A stretch of DNA of 9,183 nucleotides. Origin: Oscillospiraceae bacterium UBA1230 (GTDB taxonomy: Bacteria > Bacillota > Clostridia > Oscillospirales > Oscillospiraceae). Numbering within the stretch: the first letter of the stretch is position 1; every line of letters starts with the position of its first letter. This document shows, one piece after another, positions 1 through 6,232 of this stretch. Below the pieces are notes generated by a model. It was not told the origin of the DNA. It worked only from the letters and a program-made list of their open reading frames with translations, and made no database searches. The position numbers were made by a program, and so were the translations under genes. Location: NCBI GenBank assembly GCA_002309395.1, contig DBWU01000064.1, forward strand, positions 8,119 through 17,301, in the 5' to 3' direction.

Positions 1-49
1 GACCTCCAGCGTGACAGGCTGGCGTTCTAACCAACTGAACTACTTGGCC
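1..49 (-). tRNA. tRNA-Asp (anticodon GTC), 3' part cut off by the window edge
   Basis: Read on the minus strand from base 49, the acceptor 5' strand GGCCAAG is followed by TA, then a D arm with stem GTTC/GAAC, then an anticodon stem CCAGC/GCTGG around the loop CTGTCAC. The anticodon is therefore GTC, which decodes Asp (GAC/GAT). The sequence runs off the window in the variable region (AGGTC), so the T arm and acceptor 3' strand are missing. The gene has its own strong promoter at 82-110 and lies downstream of the glycosyltransferase gene on the same strand. More tRNA genes may follow beyond the edge. Confidence 0.95.
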
Positions 50-81
50 ATCGTTGTTTCGTGCGAAAATCGAGCTTATTA

Positions 82-110
82 AATATAGCAGAAACAACCT
101 CTTTTGTCAA
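82..110 (-). promoter_or_regulatory. Sigma-A promoter of tRNA-Asp
   Basis: On the minus strand there is a consensus -35 TTGACA (bases 105-110), a 17-base spacer and a -10 TATATT (82-87). Transcription should begin near base 75, about 25 bases before the mature tRNA. This is a near-consensus promoter, as expected for a stable RNA gene. Confidence 0.88.
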
Positions 111-149
111 CACAATTTTTCGACTTTTCCGCAGCTTTTTAAAAAAGCC

Positions 150-1508
150 TTACAAGAACCGATCGATCCACTGATTGATCTCTTCCATGCGATCCATAAA
201 TCCGTCGTAGCCGCGCATGGCGTCGGCATACATGTTTTGCTGTACCTGATGCGTAAAACGGCGTGACCGGCTCAACGCCTCCATCAACGCTCCCATACCG
301 CGGAAAAAGTCCTCCTCCGGCCGCTCCGCCAGCGTGGACGCGCCCCGCTTATAGTCGTCGATCACCGCAAAGTACCGCCGGTATGCCCGTTCCACCGCTG
401 TTTCCCAGGATACGTAGATATCCCGCTGGGCGCCCTCGCCCACAAGGCGCATCTGACCGGGCTGTGCCAGCAAGCGGCGCAGCAGCGCCGCCATAGACGC
501 GGCGTTTTCCTCAATCAAAAAGCCGTTGACGCCGTCGCTTACGTCCTCGGCGGCACAGCTTCCCTCCACCAGCACGCTTGCCAGAGCGCACGCCGCCGCC
601 TCGCGCACCACCAGACCATTGGTATCAAACGTGGAGGGGAACAAAAAGAGGTCGGCGCGGCAGTACCATGCGCGGATCTGTTCCCTGTCGTGGATAGGCG
701 GACAGAAGACCGTCTTATCCTGCAGACCCAGTTGGGCGGCATACGCCATGATCTCCTCTTTATCTCCGCCGCCGCCGATAAAGACCATGCGGAAATCCGC
801 GCCGCCGGACGCCAACAGCTTCAGCGCGTCCAGCGTGATGCGGATCCCTTTATACCACATCATCCTGCCTACAAAGAGGAACACCGGAACGCCCTCGCCC
901 AGATCATATCCGCCGGTCACCTGCCGGACCGTCTCCTCATCCACCCTGCCACGGGGCAGATCCACGCCGTTGGGCATGACGGTGTAGCGCCCGGTATACC
1001 CCAGCTTTCGCAAATTCTCGCCGGCGCCGCGGCTAACCACCCAGACCTCGTCACAGGCGGCGATATTCTGCACCAGCAGCTTCGCCGCGCTGTGCTGCAA
1101 GAATTTGCCGCGCACGGCATTGGCGATATCAATATCAAACTTAGTGTGATAGGTGAACACCACCGGCACGCGAAGCTGTTCCCGTAAAGAACGCGCCAGC
1201 AGGGTAGACGTTACGGGACAGTGGCTGTGGATCAGGTCGAACCGCCCCTCCCGAAGGCGCTCATAGATCTCCGATGAGAACGGAATCCCTGCCCGATAGC
1301 CTACCGCCCTGGTCAGATCTACGCTGGGATAGCGCAGTACCGGGTAGGGAAAGGCACTGTCGTCTGCATCGGGATAATACGGTGTGACCACCGCGGCACT
1401 GCCCAGCTTCTCCGTAATCACGCGCCCGTAATTCACCACCGCGTTGGCAACACCGTCAATGGCAGGCGGAAAAGAATCATTCATTAAACATATATGCAAC
1501 CGTTCCAT
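150..1508 (-). CDS. GT4-family glycosyltransferase (GT-B fold, 452 aa)
   Basis: A retaining glycosyltransferase that should move a sugar from a nucleotide sugar to a lipid or glycan at the inner face of the membrane. The N-terminal acceptor domain (Glyco_transf_4-like) shows the glycine-containing loop PPAIDGVANAV at 14-24, HSHCP at 94-98 and FTYHTKFD at 118-125. The C-terminal Glycos_transf_1-like domain shows NGVD at 180-183, FVGRMMWYKGI at 212-222 and FDTNGLVVREA around 294-304. That last segment occupies the EX7E position but starts with Asp (D295...E303). Residues after about 380 form an extra charged, probably helical tail. The ATG at 1508 is chosen because AAGGAGG lies 5 bases upstream and the promoter (1531-1559) overlaps any longer start. 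The layout resembles diacylglycerol glucosyltransferases and other glycolipid-making GT4 enzymes, but the acceptor cannot be fixed from sequence. No convincing terminator separates it from tRNA-Asp. Confidence 0.9.
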   Translation of the reverse strand: MERLHICLMNDSFPPAIDGVANAVVNYGRVITEKLGSAAVVTPYYPDADDSAFPYPVLRYPSVDLTRAVGYRAGIPFSSEIYERLREGRFDLIHSHCPVTSTLLARSLREQLRVPVVFTYHTKFDIDIANAVRGKFLQHSAAKLLVQNIAACDEVWVVSRGAGENLRKLGYTGRYTVMPNGVDLPRGRVDEETVRQVTGGYDLGEGVPVFLFVGRMMWYKGIRITLDALKLLASGGADFRMVFIGGGGDKEEIMAYAAQLGLQDKTVFCPPIHDREQIRAWYCRADLFLFPSTFDTNGLVVREAAACALASVLVEGSCAAEDVSDGVNGFLIEENAASMAALLRRLLAQPGQMRLVGEGAQRDIYVSWETAVERAYRRYFAVIDDYKRGASTLAERPEEDFFRGMGALMEALSRSRRFTHQVQQNMYADAMRGYDGFMDRMEEINQWIDRFL

Positions 1509-1530
1509 GTCAGCCTCCTTGCTCCCCTCT

Positions 1531-1559
1531 ATCATACCCCTTTCCGGCGCCGTTTGCAA
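1531..1559 (-). promoter_or_regulatory. Promoter of the glycosyltransferase gene
   Basis: On the minus strand: -35 TTGCAA (1554-1559), a 17-base spacer and -10 TATGAT (1531-1536). The start point would be near 1524, giving a very short leader of about 16 bases that holds the AAGGAGG ribosome binding site. It rules out the longer in-frame start at 1559. It is back to back with the AIM24 promoter, about 24 bases apart. Confidence 0.82.
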
Positions 1560-1583
1560 TGCCCGAAGCAGGCGAAAAAAAGA

Positions 1584-1612
1584 TTGACGCGTACCCCGCG
1601 GCTTGGTATGAT
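1584..1612 (+). promoter_or_regulatory. Promoter of the AIM24-family gene
   Basis: -35 TTGACG (1584-1589), 17-base spacer, -10 TATGAT (1607-1612). Transcription should start near 1619, leaving a leader of about 28 bases that contains AAAGGAG at 1632-1638. Confidence 0.85.
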
Positions 1613-1646
1613 ATAGTTATATTATTGCTTGAAAGGAGCGATCCCC

Positions 1647-2327
1647 ATGAAATACGAGATTCAAGGCGAACCTATGGGCGTTGTGATCTGCCAACTGGAG
1701 GCAGGTGAGCAGATGATCACCGAGAGCGGCTCCATGGCGTGGATGAGCCCCAACGTGAAGATGGAAACCTCCGGCGGCGGCATCGGCAAGGCGCTGGGCC
1801 GTCTGTTCTCCGGCGAAAACCTGTTCCAGAATATCTTTACCGCCCAAGGCGGACCCGGCGTGATCGCCTTTGCCGCCAGCTTCCCCGGCGCCGTCAAGGT
1901 GGTGGAGATCACCCCTGACAAGCCGGTGATCGCGCAAAAGTCCGCGTTCCTTGCCGCCACAGCCGGTGTGGAACTGTCGGTGTTCTTCCAGAAAAAGCTG
2001 GGCGCCGGATTCCTGGGCGGCGAAGGTTTCATCATGCAAAAGCTCAGCGGCAGCGGTCTTGCCTTCCTGGAGATCGACGGCTCCGCCGTGGAATATGCGC
2101 TGGAAGCCGGTCAGCAGATGATCGTGGATACCGGCAAGCTGGCCATGATGGACGCCTCCTGCTCGGTGGACATCAGAACCGTATCCGGCGTGAAGAATAT
2201 GCTCTTTGGCGGCAACGGCCTGTTCCACACGGTGGTCAACGGTCCCGGTCATATCACACTGCAAACCATGCCCCTGTTCAAATTCGCCGAGCAGATCGCC
2301 CGGTTTATCCCCACCAAGAGCGAATAA
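1647..2327 (+). CDS. TIGR00266 / AIM24 family protein (226 aa)
   Basis: Recognised by overall pattern as the AIM24 (PF01987, TIGR00266) family: an N-terminal MKYEIQGEPMGVV strand, then EAGEQMITESGSMAWM at about 18-33, a Gly-rich stretch (SGGGIGKALGRLFSGE) at about 41-56, NIFTAQGGPGVIAFA, and a C-terminal repeat of the same beta-rich fold (EAGQQMIVDTG at about 152-162). The family is widespread in bacteria and named after a yeast mitochondrial protein; its bacterial role is not established. The fold resembles the trp RNA-binding attenuator domain, which does not by itself show RNA binding. There is no signal peptide or membrane segment, so it is probably cytoplasmic. The ATG at 1647 has AAAGGAG 8 bases upstream; the in-frame TTG at 1629 lies before the ribosome binding site and is rejected. 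It is a single-gene unit with its own promoter and terminator. Confidence 0.9.
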   Translation: MKYEIQGEPMGVVICQLEAGEQMITESGSMAWMSPNVKMETSGGGIGKALGRLFSGENLFQNIFTAQGGPGVIAFAASFPGAVKVVEITPDKPVIAQKSAFLAATAGVELSVFFQKKLGAGFLGGEGFIMQKLSGSGLAFLEIDGSAVEYALEAGQQMIVDTGKLAMMDASCSVDIRTVSGVKNMLFGGNGLFHTVVNGPGHITLQTMPLFKFAEQIARFIPTKSE

Positions 2328-2347
2328 ACTGCCCGTCCTTTCATCCG

Positions 2348-2383
2348 CCCTCCGCCGCGGCTATCCTGCGGCGGAGGGTTTTT
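2348..2383 (+). terminator. Rho-independent terminator after the AIM24 gene
   Basis: An 11-bp perfect GC-rich stem, CCCTCCGCCGC (2348-2358) with GCGGCGGAGGG (2368-2378), a 9-base loop, then TTTTT at 2379-2383. It lies 20 bases after the stop codon. Confidence 0.93.
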
Positions 2384-2393
2384 GAATCTCCGT

Positions 2394-2422
2394 TTGCTAT
2401 TCTTGCTGTTTTGCGATATAAT
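2394..2422 (+). promoter_or_regulatory. Promoter of azlCD
   Basis: -35 TTGCTA (2394-2399), 17-base spacer, consensus -10 TATAAT (2417-2422). It starts 11 bases after the preceding terminator's T tract. Transcription should start near 2429, so azlC cannot start at any of the upstream in-frame codons. Confidence 0.85.
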
Positions 2423-2453
2423 CTTGTCAGTTTTTGAGAAAAGAAGTGTGGGC

Positions 2454-3170
2454 GTGAAAGAGCGATCTCTATTCAGAAAGGGACTCACGGACGGTCTGCC
2501 GATCTGCTTCGGCTATCTGTCCGTAGCGTTTGCGTTCGGTATTTTTGCGGTGAACAGCGGTCTGCGCCCGTGGCAGGCGCTGTTGATCTCCATGACGAAC
2601 GTGACTTCCGCGGGGCAGTTGGCGGCGGTGCCGATCATCACCGCCGGCGGCTCTTTGCTGGAGCTGGCGGCATCCCAGTTTGTCATCAATCTGCGCTATG
2701 CGCTGATGTCGGTCTCCCTTTCCCAGCGGCTGGACAGCAGTATGACGCTCCCCCACCGGCTGGCGATCTCCTTTGTAAATACGGACGAGGTGTACGCCGT
2801 GGCGGCGTCCCGTCCGGAGACCGTGGGGCGGCGGTATCTTTACGGGTTGATCCTGACGCCGTTTTTCGGCTGGAGTTTCGGCACGATTGCAGGCGCCGTC
2901 ACGGGCGATCTGCTGCCGTCCTTCCTCACGTCGGCGCTGGGCATCGCCATTTACGGTATGTTCATCGCCATCGTGGTACCCAAGGCGCGGGATGACCGCG
3001 CCATGGCGGTCTGTGTTCTGCTTGCCGCCGCCGTAAGCTGTCTTTTCCGCTATCTCCCGGCGCTGCAGGCGATCCCACAGGGCTTTGCCATCATCCTGTG
3101 CGCCGTGTCGGTCAGCGCGGTGATGGCACTGGCGGCGCCGGTGGACGGGAAGGAGGAACGCCATGGATAA
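2454..3170 (+). CDS. azlC: AzlC-family permease, large subunit of a branched-chain amino acid exporter (238 aa)
   Basis: The large membrane subunit of the AzlCD (LIV-E) exporter, which in characterised relatives pumps out branched-chain amino acids and toxic analogues such as azaleucine. Family marks are the N-terminal FRKGLTDGLPICFGYLSVAF, the conserved TSAGQLAAVPII region, and NLRYALMSVSLSQR, followed by several hydrophobic helices to the C terminus; length is normal. The GTG at 2454 is the preferred start, with AGAAG 7 bases upstream and good agreement with the usual family N terminus. A second GTG at 2448 is possible but sits too close to the purine tract. The end overlaps azlD by 8 bases (ATGGATAA), which points to translational coupling and fixed subunit ratio. 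Substrate is inferred from the family. No leucine-responsive site is recognised. Confidence 0.92.
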   Translation: MKERSLFRKGLTDGLPICFGYLSVAFAFGIFAVNSGLRPWQALLISMTNVTSAGQLAAVPIITAGGSLLELAASQFVINLRYALMSVSLSQRLDSSMTLPHRLAISFVNTDEVYAVAASRPETVGRRYLYGLILTPFFGWSFGTIAGAVTGDLLPSFLTSALGIAIYGMFIAIVVPKARDDRAMAVCVLLAAAVSCLFRYLPALQAIPQGFAIILCAVSVSAVMALAAPVDGKEERHG

Positions 3171-3495
3171 ATACGGATTCTGGCTCTATCTCCTTGTGAT
3201 GGCAGGCGTGACCTATCTGGTGCGTATGCTGCCGCTGGTGCTGGTGAAGCGGAAGATCACCAACCGCTTTATCCTCTCGTTCCTGCACTACGTTCCCTAC
3301 GCGGTGCTGACGGTGATGACCGTTCCCGCCGCACTGTACGCCACCGGCAGTGAGATCACCGCCGCGGCGGCGCTGTTGGCGGCGCTGGTGCTGGCGTGGC
3401 GGCGGAAAAGCCTTTTGGTCGTAGCCGCCGGAGCCGTGGCAGGCGCACTGCTGTCGTACGGATTTTTGGCGTATTTACTGCCTTTGTTGGCATAA
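3163..3495 (+). CDS. azlD: AzlD-family small subunit of a branched-chain amino acid exporter (110 aa)
   Basis: The small hydrophobic partner of AzlC. It shows the typical opening WLYLLVMAGVTYLVRMLPLV, then the conserved FLHYVPYAVLTVMTVPA segment, and two further hydrophobic helices, about four membrane segments in all. Length matches the family (about 100-110 aa). The ATG at 3163 lies inside the end of azlC, with AGGAGG at 3151-3156 and a 6-base spacer. AzlC and AzlD are both needed for export in studied relatives. There is no clear terminator after it; the next promoter begins 4 bases past its stop, so some read-through into pgsA is possible. Confidence 0.93.
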   Translation: MDKYGFWLYLLVMAGVTYLVRMLPLVLVKRKITNRFILSFLHYVPYAVLTVMTVPAALYATGSEITAAAALLAALVLAWRRKSLLVVAAGAVAGALLSYGFLAYLLPLLA

Positions 3496-3511
3496 CGGTT
3501 TGCACAAACCG
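3496..3511 (+). repeat. Inverted repeat overlapping the pgsA -35 box
   Basis: CGGTTTG (3496-3502) and CAAACCG (3505-3511) form a perfect 7-bp inverted repeat around CA. It starts directly after the azlD stop and covers the -35 TTGCAC at 3500-3505. No T tract follows, so it is not a terminator. It could be an operator for a dimeric regulator or a small 3' hairpin protecting the azlCD mRNA. Confidence 0.5.
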
Positions 3512-3529
3512 CCCCTTGCGTGTTATAAT
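3500..3529 (+). promoter_or_regulatory. Extended -10 promoter of pgsA
   Basis: -35 TTGCAC (3500-3505), 18-base spacer, and TG-T-TATAAT with a consensus -10 at 3524-3529, an extended -10 form. Expected start near 3536, leaving a leader of roughly 57 bases before the ATG at 3593. Confidence 0.82.
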
Positions 3530-3592
3530 GCGTTTGTATCCGGCGGCCGCTTTCCAGCCAAACACGATTCCTCGAGGCGAAGGAGTATCTCT

Positions 3593-4174
3593 ATGTTATC
3601 GGCTTTTTTTCGCGGAAAAATACTGACGATCCCCAATCTGCTGACCGTACTGCGCCTCTTGCTGATCCCCGTGTTCATGTGGAGCTATCTTGGCAAAGAG
3701 GACGTGGTGCTGACAGCGGTTCTGCTGGCGCTGTCCGGCGTGACCGATCTGGCGGACGGGTTCATCGCCCGGCGATTCAACATGGTCAGCGATCTGGGCA
3801 AGGCGCTGGACCCTCTGGCGGATAAATTGACGCAGGTGGCGGTGATCGTGTGCCTGATATGGCGCTTTCCGCGGCTGATCGTTTTGCTGGCGGTGGTGTG
3901 TCTCAAGGAGCTGGCGGCGCTGATCACCACGCTGGCGGCCATCCGCAAGACCGACCGCGTCTATTCCGCCGCGTGGCACGGAAAAGCCGCCACCGTAACG
4001 ATCTATCTGACGATCCTCGTGCATCTGATCTGGCCGGGTATCACTTCCGGGTTATCCTCGGCTTTGATCGGTCTGTGCGTCCTGCTGGTGCTGCTATCCG
4101 GCGTTCTCTACGTTCTTCGCAATATCCGCCTGATGCGTCAGACCCTTGCCGAAGTTCCGAAGGAAGCATCCTGA
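3593..4174 (+). CDS. pgsA: CDP-alcohol phosphatidyltransferase, probably phosphatidylglycerophosphate synthase (193 aa)
   Basis: An integral membrane enzyme that joins a CDP-activated lipid to an alcohol; in the PgsA case CDP-diacylglycerol plus glycerol 3-phosphate gives phosphatidylglycerophosphate, the precursor of phosphatidylglycerol. The family motif is complete: D52, D55-G56, A59-R60, G69, D73 and D77. IPNLLTVLRLLLIPVF near the N terminus (13-28) is typical of PgsA. About six hydrophobic segments are visible; length is normal. The ATG at 3593 has AAGGAG at 3580-3585 with 7 bases between; upstream in-frame codons overlap the promoter. It stands alone between its promoter and a terminator. 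Related family members with other alcohol acceptors cannot be excluded, because the acceptor is set outside the core motif. Confidence 0.85.
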   Translation: MLSAFFRGKILTIPNLLTVLRLLLIPVFMWSYLGKEDVVLTAVLLALSGVTDLADGFIARRFNMVSDLGKALDPLADKLTQVAVIVCLIWRFPRLIVLLAVVCLKELAALITTLAAIRKTDRVYSAAWHGKAATVTIYLTILVHLIWPGITSGLSSALIGLCVLLVLLSGVLYVLRNIRLMRQTLAEVPKEAS

Positions 4175-4181
4175 AAACGCA

Positions 4182-4216
4182 AAAAAGTCCCCGAACGAGC
4201 CGTTCGGGGACTTTTT
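4182..4216. terminator. Terminator after pgsA (can act on both strands)
   Basis: A 16-bp perfect stem AAAAAGTCCCCGAACG (4182-4197) with its complement at 4201-4216, loop AGC. The right arm ends in TTTTT and the left arm begins with a run of A, so it can work in either direction. It begins 7 bases after the pgsA stop. Its core is almost the same as the eno terminator at 4420-4452. Confidence 0.9.
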
Positions 4217-4419
4217 AAAACTGTCAAAAAACGGCACAGCCGTTTTTTGACAAAGGGGCTGCAGCCTACTGCGCGCACTCGTTGCCCGACTTCGGCGGGC
4301 AACTCGCACACTTCGCAGGCTGAGCGGTGTCATTTGCCACGTACACGCCGCGGCAAATGACGGTTGCATCTCTTCGCGTCTGCGGACGCGAACTCTGCGA
4401 GGCTTTTCTACCAAGCTGT
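4217..4419. repeat. Cluster of inverted repeats between two twin terminators
   Basis: This non-coding block is made almost wholly of hairpins. (1) TGTCAAAAAACGGC at 4222-4235 pairs perfectly with 4239-4252, loop ACA. (2) CAGCCT at 4262-4267 pairs with AGGCTG at 4317-4322, and inside it GTTGCCCG at 4281-4288 pairs with CGGGCAAC at 4296-4303. (3) GTCATTTGCC at 4329-4338 pairs with GGCAAATGAC at 4352-4361. (4) TTCGCGTC at 4373-4380 pairs with GACGCGAA at 4385-4392, loop TGCG. No promoter is seen inside on either strand and no plausible gene fits. A dispersed non-coding repeat element, or an imprecise remnant of one, is the likeliest explanation; a structured RNA is possible but has no visible promoter. 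Confidence 0.7.
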
Positions 4420-4452
4420 AAAAGCCCCCGAACGATCCGTTCGGGGGCTTTT
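4420..4452 (-). terminator. Terminator of eno
   Basis: A 15-bp perfect stem AAAAGCCCCCGAACG (4420-4434) with its complement at 4438-4452, loop ATC on the plus strand. Read on the minus strand it starts 14 bases after the eno stop and ends in TTTT. It is symmetrical and could also stop plus-strand transcripts. Confidence 0.9.
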
Positions 4453-4466
4453 GTTGAGGGTTTGCT

Positions 4467-5762
4467 TTACCGCTTCACGTTGAACGCCTTATAGCCGGCA
4501 TAAACCGCCGCCTTGCCCAGCTCTTCTTCAATACGCAGGAGACGGTTGTACTTGGCAACGCGCTCACTGCGGCTGGGTGCGCCGGTCTTGATCTGCCCGG
4601 CGTTCAGCGCCACCGCCAGGTCGGCAATGGTGGTATCCTCGGTCTCGCCGGAGCGGTGAGATACGATGGCGGTATATCCTGCCTTGTGCGCCATCTTGAT
4701 GGCGTCCAGCGTCTCGGATACGGAGCCGATCTGGTTGAGCTTGATGAGGATGGAGTTGCCCGCGCCCAGCTCGATGCCCTTGCTCAAGCGCTTGGTGTTG
4801 GTGACGAACAGATCGTCGCCCACCAGCTGCAGCTTGCCGCCCAGCTTGGCGGTCATGTACTGCCAGCCTTCCCAGTCCTCTTCGTCCAGACCGTCCTCAA
4901 TGGAGATGATGGGGTACTTCTCTACCAGAGCCGCCCAGTGATCCACCAGTTCCTTGGAGGTGAACACCTTGCCGCTCTTGGGCTGACGGTACTCGCCCTT
5001 CTTGCTGCCCTTCCACTCGGAAGCGGCGGCGTCCATCGCCAGCATGAAGTCCTTACCGGGCACGTAGCCGGCCTTCTCGATCGCCTTGACGATGTAACCC
5101 AGCGTCTCGTCGTCGTCCTTCAGGTTGGGGGCAAAGCCGCCCTCATCACCTACGGACGTGGCAAGACCTTCCGCCTTCAAAAGGCTCTGCAGAGCGTGGA
5201 ACACCTCGGTGCACCAACGCAGGCCTTCCCGGAAGCTGGGCGCGCCGGCGGGCATGATCATGAACTCCTGGGTGTCCACGGTGTTGGTGGCGTGGGCGCC
5301 GCCGTTGAGGATGTTCATCATGGGGACCGGCAGGGTGTTGCCGTTCTGACCGCCCAGATAGCGATACAGAGGAATGTCCAGGGAATTGGCGGCGGCGCGG
5401 GCGCAGGCGATGGATACCGCCAGAATGGCGTTGGCGCCCAGCTTGGACTTATCGTCGGTGCCGTCCGCCTCGATCATGGCGCGGTCGATGGCATAGATGT
5501 CGTAAGCGTCCATACCGGTGAGCGCCGCATTGATCACGGTGTTCACGTTGGCAACGGCTTTGGAAACGCCCTTGCCGCCGAAACGGGACTTATCACCGTC
5601 GCGCAGTTCCAGCGCCTCAAATTCGCCGGTGGATGCGCCGCTGGGGGAAGCGCCGGTGCCGATGGTGCCGTCGTCCAGCAGGACGTCGGCTTCCACGGTG
5701 GGATTGCCGCGGGAGTCAACGATCTCACGGGCAATTACTTTTTCGATCTTCGGACTGTACAT
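4467..5762 (-). CDS. eno: Enolase (phosphopyruvate hydratase, 431 aa)
   Basis: Interconverts 2-phosphoglycerate and phosphoenolpyruvate in glycolysis and gluconeogenesis; cytoplasmic, Mg-dependent, usually a dimer or octamer. All expected residues are visible: the mobile loop SPSGASTGEFEA at 39-50, E166 in QEFMI, E207 in GDEGGF, the Mg ligands D244, E289 and D316, catalytic K341 in KLNQIG, H369 in SHRSGETED, and K392 in QIKTGAP. Length is normal and no frameshift is seen. The ATG at 5762 has AAAGGAG 9 bases upstream. It is a single-gene transcript with its own promoter (5859-5887), a leader of about 90 bases and a strong terminator. A long open frame on the opposite strand (4656-5837) is only a composition shadow. 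Confidence 0.99.
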   Translation of the reverse strand: MYSPKIEKVIAREIVDSRGNPTVEADVLLDDGTIGTGASPSGASTGEFEALELRDGDKSRFGGKGVSKAVANVNTVINAALTGMDAYDIYAIDRAMIEADGTDDKSKLGANAILAVSIACARAAANSLDIPLYRYLGGQNGNTLPVPMMNILNGGAHATNTVDTQEFMIMPAGAPSFREGLRWCTEVFHALQSLLKAEGLATSVGDEGGFAPNLKDDDETLGYIVKAIEKAGYVPGKDFMLAMDAAASEWKGSKKGEYRQPKSGKVFTSKELVDHWAALVEKYPIISIEDGLDEEDWEGWQYMTAKLGGKLQLVGDDLFVTNTKRLSKGIELGAGNSILIKLNQIGSVSETLDAIKMAHKAGYTAIVSHRSGETEDTTIADLAVALNAGQIKTGAPSRSERVAKYNRLLRIEEELGKAAVYAGYKAFNVKR

Positions 5763-5798
5763 ACGTCAAATCTCCTTTTTAAGTATTGTCTTATACGC

Positions 5799-5814
5799 TT
5801 GCGGCCATCCGCAA
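5799..5814 (-). other. Small hairpin in the eno leader
   Basis: TTGCGG (5799-5804) and CCGCAA (5809-5814) pair perfectly with a 4-base loop. It lies about 40 bases before the start codon inside the predicted eno 5' leader. It could affect mRNA stability or ribosome access. It matches no riboswitch class I recognise. Confidence 0.4.
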
Positions 5815-5858
5815 ATCTCACTTCGGTAAGCACCTGACACCGCAGGCACTTCTCGGTT

Positions 5859-5887
5859 ATTATACCATGGGTGCCGGCGCTTTGCAA
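5859..5887 (-). promoter_or_regulatory. Promoter of eno
   Basis: On the minus strand: -35 TTGCAA (5882-5887), 17-base spacer, consensus -10 TATAAT (5859-5864). Expected start near 5852. Confidence 0.88.
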
Positions 5888-5958
5888 CTATGAAAAGAGT
5901 ATGTTTTCCGATTGCCGGATAAGATTTTTATTTCCTGCCGCAAAGGTGAAATTTTGAG

Positions 5959-5987
5959 TTGACGAACGGGAAAAAGAATGGTAGAAT
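5959..5987 (+). promoter_or_regulatory. Promoter of tRNA-Thr
   Basis: -35 TTGACG (5959-5964), 17-base spacer, -10 TAGAAT (5982-5987). Transcription should start near 5994, about 42 bases before the mature tRNA. The leader holds a short hairpin, GCAGG (6002-6006) with CCTGC (6010-6014), which would be removed during 5' processing. Confidence 0.85.
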
Positions 5988-6035
5988 AACGAGCGTGGCT
6001 TGCAGGTTTCCTGCCTGCCGCGTTTTAAAGTGTTT

Positions 6036-6111
6036 GCTGGATTAGCTCAGCTGGTAGAGCGCCTGATTCGTAATCATGAGGTCGCGGGTTCGAATCCCGC
6101 ATCCAGCTCCA
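6036..6111 (+). tRNA. tRNA-Thr (anticodon CGT), CCA encoded
   Basis: A full 76-base cloverleaf: acceptor stem GCTGGAT/ATCCAGC, D stem GCTC/GAGC, anticodon loop TTCGTAA with anticodon CGT at 6069-6071 (reads ACG, Thr), T stem GCGGG/CCCGC with loop TTCGAAT, discriminator T, and an encoded CCA at 6109-6111. The anticodon stem CCTGA/TCATG has one mismatch (C28 against T42). It has its own promoter and terminator. It marks the border between the GC-rich core and the AT-rich island to its right. Confidence 0.96.
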
Positions 6112-6116
6112 TGATT

Positions 6117-6162
6117 GACAAGCCCATTCCATACCTAAAATGGAGTGGGTTTGTCGCTTTTT
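6117..6162 (+). terminator. Terminator of tRNA-Thr
   Basis: A 16-bp stem: GACAAGCCCATTCCAT at 6117-6132 pairs with 6140-6155, using two G-T (G-U) pairs, with a 7-base loop and TTTTT at 6158-6162. It begins 5 bases after the CCA end. Confidence 0.9.
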
Positions 6163-6171
6163 AAGGGCATT

Positions 6172-6199
6172 TTTTGACCAAAATGATGCGTTTTGACCA
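6172..6199 (+). repeat. Pair of 9-base direct repeats next to the tRNA
   Basis: TTTTGACCA occurs at 6172-6180 and again at 6191-6199, a 19-base period (about two helical turns). It lies just past the tRNA-Thr terminator, in the transition to AT-rich DNA. It could be a protein-binding pair, such as arm sites left by an integration event, or chance. No further copies are seen in the window. Confidence 0.35.
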
Positions 6200-6232
6200 T
6201 AAAATAGGCTCGAAAATACATATCAACCGGTT

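Noticed and set aside
134..148. GCTTTTT-A-AAAAAGC as a terminator for the glycosyltransferase gene
   Set aside because: The arms are separated by one base, so no proper loop can form, and the stem is almost all A-T. It is not a convincing terminator.
1617..2264. A 215-residue open frame opposite the AIM24 gene
   Set aside because: It is a His/Gly-rich shadow of a well-supported gene, with no family resemblance.
4222..4275. A TTGACA at 4247-4252 as a promoter inside the hairpin block
   Set aside because: No -10-like sequence occurs 16-18 bases downstream, and the TTGACA is part of a perfect hairpin arm.
4094..4414. A 106-residue minus-strand open frame over the pgsA end and hairpin region
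   Set aside because: It crosses two strong hairpins and a terminator, is Arg/Ser-rich, and has no start signal. It is a by-product of the repeat sequence.
4656..5837. A 393-residue open frame on the plus strand opposite eno
   Set aside because: It lies wholly antisense to enolase, whose every catalytic residue is intact. The composition is the His/Gly/Val-rich type seen opposite GC-rich genes, and no ribosome binding site or promoter supports it.
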